From Symsagittifera roscoffensis (taxonomy: Eukaryota; Xenacoelomorpha; Acoela; Convolutidae): a DNA stretch of 64,000 nucleotides. Positions 48,985-56,985 of this stretch are shown piece by piece. A program made the position numbers and the translations under genes. The stretch lies in assembly GCF_963678635.1 (NCBI RefSeq), contig NC_087071.1, positions 35,953,680 through 36,017,679 of the forward strand, given 5' to 3'. The notes below the pieces were generated by a model. That model was given only the letters and a program-made list of their open reading frames with translations. It had not been told where the DNA came from and ran no database searches. Within the stretch, counting starts at the first letter, position 1. Every line of letters starts with the position of its first letter.

Positions 48985-51900
48985 TTATGCAGGTACTGAG
49001 ATCTGCTCTATCAGGAATCGAATGAAACAGAGAGCGTCTCTCCGCTTTGCACACGCTACTGCTGCTCCCTCCTGGACTATCAGATCCCTCAGATTCGTCA
49101 TAAGGAAAACTTTTTCCTCCTTTGATCTCTTCCTTTCTTTCGAATCATATTCTTCGCGAGTCAGTCCCATCATGCACCAGGCGAGCCTGAGTTGTAATTC
49201 TGTCCTTACGTAAGGTACTGCCACGAGAGCATGTATTCTTGGCGTAGTCCTCATTTCTTCTTCGAAATACCTCAATACTACTGCTTTCCATGGAAGGCTC
49301 ACTAACTGCTCGATCGTCTCCGCCTCTACGTCAGACGACGCAAAAGTTCCATACGCCTTCTGCTTGAGGGTGGTGCCTTGCAACATCATTTCCCGATAAC
49401 CCTCCATGGCTTTTTCGTCTTCCAGGGCCACTACATACCCTCTAGCCGAGTTCCGGTATTCCAACATCTCCATGTATCCACCGGTGGGTTCATCTATCGA
49501 CACTGTCTCCGACACTGTTAGTCGGTTGTATTCCACTGGTGTCAGTTGTCCTGCAACACTCCCTTTTCCATGATTCATGGGAGATGGTTTGAAGTCCCTC
49601 ATTTTACTCTCTCCACATTGACTGAGTATTTCCATTTCTAAAGTTGCTCCAGTCAGAGTGCGGTCACTCCTTTTGGATTTATAACCGGTTGACTTTATCC
49701 CTGCCATGAGAATGGGTGGCACCATCGCTATATCAGTTAATATTCTATCTGTGCCAGACAATTGATAATCACCTTGCCCCAAATCCATGACTTCCTCGAC
49801 TCGTTTTCTTTTCGCTGAGTTACCAGCTTTCATCGATATTTCCGAATCCACTTTCGTCTTTCCAATCCTCCTCGGCACCACTCTGCTGCCTAACTTCATT
49901 TTCATCGCATTGATTTTATCAATCACCATTTTCGATCGCATCGTTCCTCTCCTGGTCCTTGACAGGTACACCACCTCTCCTTCATTGTCCTGCGGTGTCA
50001 TCTTGATGGGAGAATTCGCTTCACTCTCATCAGTGGCTGAGTCGATCAATAACTCACTCAGTCTCCCTTCACACTCATCAAGCTTGTCAAGTACTTCTCT
50101 CATCAAGGGTTGATTGAGACCTGTTTTGAGAATGGACTGGGTCCCATAGTTCTGAATCACAGTCCAGACTTCTTCCATGAACGCCACTCTGTCCAGCTTA
50201 CATCCCGTCCTACTCTCGTGGTCTCGGTGATGTACTTCCCATTCTTCTTCGGGTAGCGTTCCCAAGAAAGGTACTCTGGCTGAGGCCTCTATTCTTCTCC
50301 TCCGAGGTGATTCCATGAGGATTCTCTGATCGTTATTTCTTGTATTGCCAGGAGAGCTGCTCTCCGGCAAATTCCGTTTCATCTCCTCAAAGGCTGACGG
50401 AGGTTCCAGTGTCGAGATGCCTTCATCCGCTGGCTCAGTCGTTTCCAACGTGTCTGCATTATTCTCAAGATCACTGAAGATATTGAAATCCAGGCTGGAT
50501 GTTCCTCCTGTCGATGCCCTGTCGTCCTCCCCACCAGCTTGATCTTGTTGCATGGGTTCTTCAGTCTGACGGTTTCCACCCTGTCCGTCATCTCCTTCTG
50601 ACTTGTCCCTATTCGAGTTCGATGGTCCTTGTTCGTCTTTGTCGGCTTCTTCCTGGAATCTCGGTATGAGCAATGTACCGGCCGACTTATCTTCCTCTTC
50701 TCCATGGACCACTTTGATTTCTTCGCAGCCGAAGGGTGCTAGGAAAATTCTCGTCTGCAATACTCCCGCAGCTTTCATCTCTTTTCTCACACTGGTCAGG
50801 ATTACTGAGGCTTCAGGCAATTCAGTCCTGCCTCTCATCCTCATTGGAGCTAAGCCTAGTCCCCTCCATTCCTCATCAAATCCTTCAGGCTTGGGAGTAG
50901 CAGCGTTGCTTATTCGCCTTCTCGTCGCTTGATCCGTGTACGCAAATCGTGTGTACTGTAACACGGCGGCATTTCTCCCCACGAAGTATGGATCCATCGT
51001 CGCCGAGAAATTCCCTACTCTCCTTTCATTGGTTTCGAATGCTCTCAACCTAGGAGTTTGTACTACGGAGACTGCTCCGAGCAACATCCTTCTTATCAGA
51101 GGGAATTCAGGGATTGCTTCGGGTAGCTTCTTGTAATCGCCCCAGTCCTTCGTCTCTTCTCTCACCTTGTGATACGCTGCTGTGAGACGAGGCACTCTGG
51201 TCATTTCGCCATTCGTTTTGTCATAGGGCCTCAGATTCCAAAGCTTTGGAAACACCTCGATGTGCCCTCTTTCTACTTCTCCCATGCGGTCACAGAAGTG
51301 ATCGTCAAAATTGATGACTGTCATCTCTGGCTCCGATATTTTCGCAAATAACAGATCTTCACTCATGAGCTCTCGCAATGCGTGCTGCTCACACCAGTTC
51401 AGTGTACTACCGTCCACTGCCGATATGAGGTTCAGGTGCAACACCGACCTCCTATATGCTTCCACTTTAACGTCAGGGAACGCAAAGGTGACTGCTGGTC
51501 CATAGATCACTGTCACGAACTCCGTGACTCCTCTGATCAGTGCCAAGGGATCGATTCTCATAGCTAAGCTCAAATCTGTTAACAGCGGCATGCCTCCAAC
51601 ATGTCGTCTAACATCTTCCTCTCTTTCAATTGTCTCGTCTTCTCCGGTTCCAAAGCGATTTTGCTGCAAGAGATACTGGATAAGAGTGTGTCTCAGATCT
51701 CTTATTTTGTTCCACGAGTCTGTGGATTTCTTCATATCCAGATTCCTCACTCTCTCTTTCATCTGCTCTGGACAACGTGCCAGTTTCATCAGTCCTCCCA
51801 AGTTTCCGTGGGTTATTGCGATCAATGTCAGAAGTCCATCTAGTCGCAGGTTCTGTATTCCATCCGTAAGCAGTATCACCGGTCCTTTCACGAAATTCTC

Positions 51901-54900
51901 CGCTCCAAATGTCACAAACAGGGCTATTAATTCCACTATCGATACTTTCACTACCGCTTGGAGGAATTCCTTTATCAAGTAGTGCGAGACTTTCGGGTAG
52001 ACTTTTGCCAAGAAGGACGCGGTCCATCCGGCTCCCAACCCTTCTAGCATGCTGTCTGTCCTTTCAAATCCCTCCTGTCCTTTCACTTCCTGGGTCCAGA
52101 AGGTTTCCAGAGTAATCTGACACATTCTGTTCACGAACTCAGCTGTCTTTTCCCCGGCATTTTCCGCCAGGTTCACCTCCTTCAACAAGTAGGCGTGTAT
52201 CTTAGTGATCATTACTGGGCCTTGCTGAAAAGCATCTGCACCCAATGCCGCTACTCTCGGATTCAGGTGTAGCCACTGGTTTGCTTCCGGCTTGGTTCTC
52301 AGCACCATCGCTTCCAGATGAGCTCTCGTCTCCAGTGAATTTTTTCTTCTCGTGTCTTCACTCGCCACTTCCATTGCTCGGAACCACAAGTCGTTGGACA
52401 TCGCCGTGATCACTCGATGGTCGTCATCTATTCCTGGTTTCAGTTTGAGTTGCCGACTGAAGTTGGACAGTTCCAACCCCAGCACTTCGTCCAACACCAA
52501 CATGTGTAACGCGTGGTCCTTGAACCCTCTCATCGCGTTTGAGATATCTGACCATACTGCCGGCAGTTCAGCCTTAAGTGGCCTCAGGTTCTCCATTTCT
52601 ATCATGCGATTCGGGGCTGATATGATCACATCATATTTTCCCTCCGAAAGTAAGGCTACCATTGCATACACAAATTTCAGTCCATCCGGGAGATATGCAT
52701 ATCCCGGAGACAACGCAAATACTACTCTCAACGTCACTTTATTGAATGATCCCTCCTTTGTCGCGTCTACCACTTCACCCATTGACTCCAGGATGTCTTT
52801 TATCGCTGGCCATACTGCGTTTTCTGCTGTTGCAGGATCTCTGAGCCTGCTCAGAAAACCTCTACTGTGTAGATGGTCATTGATGCCAGCAAACACAATC
52901 GTTATCGGGTTCATTTCTGTCTGCCTTTGTACCCCTATAGCCAATGACACTGATTGCAATAGGTCTAGGTCAACTGCGGCCAGCATTATGACGTCCGGCC
53001 AAAACAAAGACTTAGAGGTGTACACGAACTCTGAATTCGCTACTACCATGATTTTGGCCTTTCTCATCTCTGCTTTGTCGTAGGCGGCGAAGATGGTCTC
53101 ATCTTTCTTTATCGCTGTCAATCCGCCATATCTCTGGGCATCACCATCTTGGTTCACTAGTTTTGGGTACACTCTCTCCTTCACATGACCAGGTGGTGTC
53201 GTCAATTGCCTAAATATCTTCACGTGTTGTCCAATCGGCGCTCTCGCCGTCAGGAATCTTCCTGGCCTTTCTTCACGATTCCTCTCATCATGGTTCAATC
53301 TCACATCTTGCAACGGTCTTGCATTCACAGGTCCTATTGTGTTGTTGGAGGGCAGTCCCTCCAAGTCGGCAAACCTCAAGGCCGTCGTGGAGCTGAAATT
53401 TATGCTAGCGGCTATCAACCAGTCTACGCCGGTTATCGAGTACAATCTGCTGACGGATAGCGTCGCTCCATTCAGCATCCTCCTTGCATCTTCGATGAAG
53501 CTCACTCTCTGTAGGTCCAGCTTCATTAGTTCTTCTTTGTATATATGCCAAGGAGACGGTATGGATCGCGACCACATCAATGAGCCTCTGCTCGGTCTCT
53601 CCTCTCGACTGGTACTCGTCGTCTCCGATCTAGTGTCCGATCTGGATGTGCCTGCTACTTCCTCGATTGGTTGGTTGACAGGTCCTATCCTTTTCCTAGG
53701 ATGTATTGTCCTCCTCATCGGTGCTTCTCCCAACCGATCTTGTACGTCTGTTCTTCGACCTGGTTCACTGGAGCTTTGTTGCCGGTAATTTATGGCGGCT
53801 GGGACCGTACCCAAGCGTGTTTCCAGGTTAGGAGGCACAAAGGTGGTGATCACCGTATCACTCACCGTTCCCTCTTCCTTCAGCACTCCTGTGTCAAAGA
53901 GTTCTGCTTCCAGCTCATCCAACCGTTCTTGGAAGACTCGATTCAACCAAGCTTGTCCTTCGACACTGTCGAAGTGGATGCCATCTGTGGTCAGTCTGGC
54001 TTGATCCATGGCTCTCAATTCATGTTCAATGTCCATGAGGATCATTCTTCCGGCGTTTCGATTTGCTAGGTTTCTCAAGATGTTGTTCCATTTCATGACT
54101 CCCTCGTTGTGCCTTCTTCCTGATACTGTCAGGCTTCTTGTGTTCATTGGCACAGTGCAAACGGTCAGTACCGCGCAACTGAACTTCTGCCAGAGAGTAG
54201 TAAACAAACACACCATCATTGCTTCCCACAGTGCTTCCTGCTCATCTGATCCTCTGGAGATGTCATTCGTCCCAACTAAGATCATCACATTGGGTATCTT
54301 CCCTGGATTCATCAGCTCCACCATGCGATATAATTGGGCAATCGTCGCGCCTCCAAAGGCCATCACTGTGGTGACCCATGAGGTCCTCAAATTCGACAGC
54401 ACTCTGACTAAGCTGTCTCCCAATATCAGGTGAGATGTCCCGAGTGGTGGTTGCTGCAGGTTCACAGCCGGGCTCCAGGTAGCTCGATTGAAGCAGGATC
54501 TCGGATCTGTCTCCGGAACTCCCGTGAAACTATACTTCAATTGATTATTCTTCTGCACGTCTATTACACGAGACACTTTCTTCGCTGGCATCTTCCTTAC
54601 TTTCCTCTCTGGGATTCTCGAGTTCCCCATGAGTGGTGTCACGTTACTCATCCCTTGTCTGATTACTGTCTGGGAGAGTTGTACTCTGCCCGTATCGTCA
54701 ATCGTTCCATAGGGTGCAGTCACCCCGGAACCTGGTGCATTCTTGTTAGCGACCAATCGTCCAGCTGTCTCTATCAGTTTTCTCACTGTCTGTTCTACGA
54801 CGGGATCACCCAAGGTGTCACTAGGATCCGGGATTGTTACTCGGTTCGTCTCTGCTGGAAGCCGTGTCTCCGTTGTTTGACTCATTTCTCGAGGTGTCAA

Positions 54901-55644
54901 GAGCTCCATCGGGGACTGCCCACGAGGAATATCCCTTGCAGGTATCATTTTCTCAATGGACGTCGTCAACGCCACCTGCTCCGATCGCTCTTTGTATTCC
55001 TGCCTTAAGCGTTCGATCTCTTGACCCTGCTTTTTGTTGCAGTCTTCAAACAACTTTCTCCACATGTCCCGGTCTTCCTCCATCGCCAGCATGGTCTTCG
55101 TCATATCGTCTAACTCCTTCTTCGTACTTCTCAACTGATCGTTCATCTCGTCCAGATCTTGTATGGTTTGGTTCGTCTGAACCTTCTGTGTTACTTTCGC
55201 CCCTTTTGGTGGCACAGCTGCTCTCAGTGGTGAACCAGACGAGGTCGCCTCGCTGTTCATCTCCCGATGCATTCTCGTCGGCCCAGGTTTGGGCTTGGAG
55301 GGCATTGGCATCTCACCTGGTTGGTAAGTCCTAGAACTTCCCAACCCAGGCTCATTCGCCAAGTCACTCCCTGAGAGAGCCCCGTTTCTCCACCTCATCA
55401 CTCTCATGTTCGGGCGGTCTAGTACTCCTCTTTCTCCATATGCTGCCATCAACAGGACTTCCGTGGGGCGGTCCCCACGGTTGTCGTGCCCCAAGATGTT
55501 AATCAGGGCGGTCAGCAACATGACCACCTCTGGGTCCTCCAGAGCGAAGTCTCGTTCGATCAGCCGACGATAGATCGCATCTACCATCGGTCCTACATAT
55601 GCCTCTGCCAGGTCCATCAATTCATCCAGGTTGAAATTGTCCAT
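48985..55644 (-). CDS. ORF2 of R, giant first piece (2,219 codons) with SGNH hydrolase domain
   Basis: Starts at the ATG at 55644, about 400 nt after the macro-like frame and 76 nt after the candidate splice acceptor. Layout by residue: 1-85 conserved helical N-terminus; ~155-225 coiled coil; ~400-580 SGNH/GDSL-type hydrolase domain with GDSLVR (~408), AFGGAT, GTNDIS (~457) and DGIHF (~554), so Ser, Gly, Asn and His are all present; ~580-700 basic Ser/Thr linker; ~860-1100 a second SGNH-like region (SLFWPDVIMLA, VFAGINDHLHSRG) lacking the Ser block; ~1100-1620 a helical conserved part; ~1640-1760 acidic Asp/Glu/Gly/Ser linker; then a C-terminal conserved part. No signal peptide, fusion peptide or transmembrane segment, so not an envelope. 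The enzyme's substrate is unknown. Confidence 0.85.
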   Translation of the reverse strand: MDNFNLDELMDLAEAYVGPMVDAIYRRLIERDFALEDPEVVMLLTALINILGHDNRGDRPTEVLLMAAYGERGVLDRPNMRVMRWRNGALSGSDLANEPGLGSSRTYQPGEMPMPSKPKPGPTRMHREMNSEATSSGSPLRAAVPPKGAKVTQKVQTNQTIQDLDEMNDQLRSTKKELDDMTKTMLAMEEDRDMWRKLFEDCNKKQGQEIERLRQEYKERSEQVALTTSIEKMIPARDIPRGQSPMELLTPREMSQTTETRLPAETNRVTIPDPSDTLGDPVVEQTVRKLIETAGRLVANKNAPGSGVTAPYGTIDDTGRVQLSQTVIRQGMSNVTPLMGNSRIPERKVRKMPAKKVSRVIDVQKNNQLKYSFTGVPETDPRSCFNRATWSPAVNLQQPPLGTSHLILGDSLVRVLSNLRTSWVTTVMAFGGATIAQLYRMVELMNPGKIPNVMILVGTNDISRGSDEQEALWEAMMVCLFTTLWQKFSCAVLTVCTVPMNTRSLTVSGRRHNEGVMKWNNILRNLANRNAGRMILMDIEHELRAMDQARLTTDGIHFDSVEGQAWLNRVFQERLDELEAELFDTGVLKEEGTVSDTVITTFVPPNLETRLGTVPAAINYRQQSSSEPGRRTDVQDRLGEAPMRRTIHPRKRIGPVNQPIEEVAGTSRSDTRSETTSTSREERPSRGSLMWSRSIPSPWHIYKEELMKLDLQRVSFIEDARRMLNGATLSVSRLYSITGVDWLIAASINFSSTTALRFADLEGLPSNNTIGPVNARPLQDVRLNHDERNREERPGRFLTARAPIGQHVKIFRQLTTPPGHVKERVYPKLVNQDGDAQRYGGLTAIKKDETIFAAYDKAEMRKAKIMVVANSEFVYTSKSLFWPDVIMLAAVDLDLLQSVSLAIGVQRQTEMNPITIVFAGINDHLHSRGFLSRLRDPATAENAVWPAIKDILESMGEVVDATKEGSFNKVTLRVVFALSPGYAYLPDGLKFVYAMVALLSEGKYDVIISAPNRMIEMENLRPLKAELPAVWSDISNAMRGFKDHALHMLVLDEVLGLELSNFSRQLKLKPGIDDDHRVITAMSNDLWFRAMEVASEDTRRKNSLETRAHLEAMVLRTKPEANQWLHLNPRVAALGADAFQQGPVMITKIHAYLLKEVNLAENAGEKTAEFVNRMCQITLETFWTQEVKGQEGFERTDSMLEGLGAGWTASFLAKVYPKVSHYLIKEFLQAVVKVSIVELIALFVTFGAENFVKGPVILLTDGIQNLRLDGLLTLIAITHGNLGGLMKLARCPEQMKERVRNLDMKKSTDSWNKIRDLRHTLIQYLLQQNRFGTGEDETIEREEDVRRHVGGMPLLTDLSLAMRIDPLALIRGVTEFVTVIYGPAVTFAFPDVKVEAYRRSVLHLNLISAVDGSTLNWCEQHALRELMSEDLLFAKISEPEMTVINFDDHFCDRMGEVERGHIEVFPKLWNLRPYDKTNGEMTRVPRLTAAYHKVREETKDWGDYKKLPEAIPEFPLIRRMLLGAVSVVQTPRLRAFETNERRVGNFSATMDPYFVGRNAAVLQYTRFAYTDQATRRRISNAATPKPEGFDEEWRGLGLAPMRMRGRTELPEASVILTSVRKEMKAAGVLQTRIFLAPFGCEEIKVVHGEEEDKSAGTLLIPRFQEEADKDEQGPSNSNRDKSEGDDGQGGNRQTEEPMQQDQAGGEDDRASTGGTSSLDFNIFSDLENNADTLETTEPADEGISTLEPPSAFEEMKRNLPESSSPGNTRNNDQRILMESPRRRRIEASARVPFLGTLPEEEWEVHHRDHESRTGCKLDRVAFMEEVWTVIQNYGTQSILKTGLNQPLMREVLDKLDECEGRLSELLIDSATDESEANSPIKMTPQDNEGEVVYLSRTRRGTMRSKMVIDKINAMKMKLGSRVVPRRIGKTKVDSEISMKAGNSAKRKRVEEVMDLGQGDYQLSGTDRILTDIAMVPPILMAGIKSTGYKSKRSDRTLTGATLEMEILSQCGESKMRDFKPSPMNHGKGSVAGQLTPVEYNRLTVSETVSIDEPTGGYMEMLEYRNSARGYVVALEDEKAMEGYREMMLQGTTLKQKAYGTFASSDVEAETIEQLVSLPWKAVVLRYFEEEMRTTPRIHALVAVPYVRTELQLRLAWCMMGLTREEYDSKERKRSKEEKVFLMTNLRDLIVQEGAAVACAKRRDALCFIRFLIEQISVPA

Positions 55645-56040
55645 ACTGTTCTTTCCAAGTTTGATTTGATTTCGATTTCAAGTTTTGACTCAAGTGAGCA
55701 ATTAAATGATCAATCAGGATCTAGAAAAGAAATCACGAATGTCACACCTGTCAATTTCACCTTAACATACATCGTTAAAATTTGCTTAAAGACAGTTCAG
55801 ATAAAAAGATATTTATCCTAAAATTTATTAAAATCAATTGGTTTCTAAAATTTTGGAATTCGACCTAAGATTGGACAGTCCAAACTTTGGATCTATTCCC
55901 AAGATCGTCATTTAGTTGTTCATGGTCACTAACCCCTACTTACCCATGATCTTAATAACCTAACACATAACATAACATAACGCACTTCTCACATATTACA
56001 CACAACTTAGTCTTTGGCCTAACACCCTCTCGCACATCAC
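55645..56040 (-). other. Intergenic region between macro-like frame and ORF2 in R
   Basis: AT-rich, no frame. It corresponds to 22511-22968 of L. Only the segment around the splice-acceptor candidate is clearly conserved between the two. Confidence 0.6.
55721..55740 (-). promoter_or_regulatory. Candidate 3' splice site upstream of ORF2 (R)
   Basis: Minus strand GTGATTTCTTTTCTAG followed by ATCCTGATTGATCA, 76 nt before the ORF2 ATG. It is the counterpart of 22870-22889 in L. A spliced subgenomic RNA would explain how ORF2, more than 10 kb from the LTR promoter, is translated. Confidence 0.5.
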
Positions 56041-56985
56041 TCAGCCTATACTTAAGTAATATTTCTTATGTAGATATACTTGTATGTTCGTATCAGAGAA
56101 TATCTTGTGTACAAGCGCGTACAATTCCCGAGGATGCAGTCTTCCTCTATTTGGATCGTACACTGGAAGCGAAAGCTCCTTCACGTCCATTTCCACAAGG
56201 AAGTCCCTCAGCCTCGTCAAAGACAAGACTAGGTTTTCTGGGTCCACGTGTTGCTTCTCTGTCGCCCTCGTTACCAGGAAGCATAAGTACTTTCCCGGTA
56301 TTTGCGACACCGCCGGGGGTAAGGCTGCTACGCCCCCTATCCCTGGTCTTTGCTTCCAAAGGAATTCCACGTTTTTATATTCCCTCTTAAAATCTGCCGC
56401 TAGCGCCGTCCTAAAACTCATGTCTGCGGTGATAGCTACCGCACATGTTCTGTTTGTGAGTATGAAATCACTGTCTGTTAGTATTATGTTACTAGAATAT
56501 TCATTTGGTAAATTAAAATATGACTCAACTACCCTGCCTATGTCAGGTTTCTTAGGTTCTTCGCCTGTTTCTGCTTCTAAGTTTCCTGTTTCTCTTGCTA
56601 TTCTCAATTTTTTTATTATCAAGTTTTCAGTGTGGGTAAGTCCTACCCCCACTCCCCGGACAAAAATATCCATCGGCGTCCCCGTCGATCGCATACCGGG
56701 TATTAAGTCAAGATTAGAAGCTGGAATGAGAAGTTGTCCTTCCTGGGCAGCCCAGGAAGGATCATCTCGTTCGGTCTTAATGTATTTCGCGCTTTCGCGA
56801 TCTACGTCTTGAATCGTAACGCTGGTCTTTTCAGGGTCTGATGTCATTTCGTTCAGCCACTCTAAGACACGCAGGTTCGTCAGGTCTTGTTCATTTGACT
56901 GCTGTTGCTCATCGTCGAACTCCACCTCGGGTTTCGACCAGTCGTCAACCCACTCATCGTTGTGATCATCGACTATGTCAATGTC
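56041..56985 (-). CDS. Macro-like domain frame, in phase with pol after one TAG
   Basis: The frame follows pol's TAG (56986-56988) without a phase change: 20 acidic codons, then a 294-codon stretch with no good start codon of its own. So it is a C-terminal extension of Pol reached by readthrough, or by a former sense codon now mutated. The last ~140 residues (ILTDSDFILTNRTCAVAI..., FRTALAADFKREYKNVEFL, GIGGVAAL, YLCFLVTRATEK, LTRLRDFLVEMDVKELSLP, FSDTNIQVYLHK) follow the strand-helix order of small macro domains of the OARD1 (TARG1) type. The usual IGCGLDGL phosphate-binding loop is replaced by VYDPNRGRL, so ADP-ribose binding or hydrolysis is doubtful. The N-terminal ~150 residues are unassigned. 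Confidence 0.65.
   Translation of the reverse strand, partial: DIDIVDDHNDEWVDDWSKPEVEFDDEQQQSNEQDLTNLRVLEWLNEMTSDPEKTSVTIQDVDRESAKYIKTERDDPSWAAQEGQLLIPASNLDLIPGMRSTGTPMDIFVRGVGVGLTHTENLIIKKLRIARETGNLEAETGEEPKKPDIGRVVESYFNLPNEYSSNIILTDSDFILTNRTCAVAITADMSFRTALAADFKREYKNVEFLWKQRPGIGGVAALPPAVSQIPGKYLCFLVTRATEKQHVDPENLVLSLTRLRDFLVEMDVKELSLPVYDPNRGRLHPRELYALVHKIFSDTNIQVYLHKKYYLSIG

Noticed and set aside
48985-55644. ORF2 as a retroviral-type envelope gene
   Set aside because: Its position after pol suggests env, but I see no signal peptide, hydrophobic fusion segment or membrane anchor, and the protein contains an SGNH hydrolase domain.
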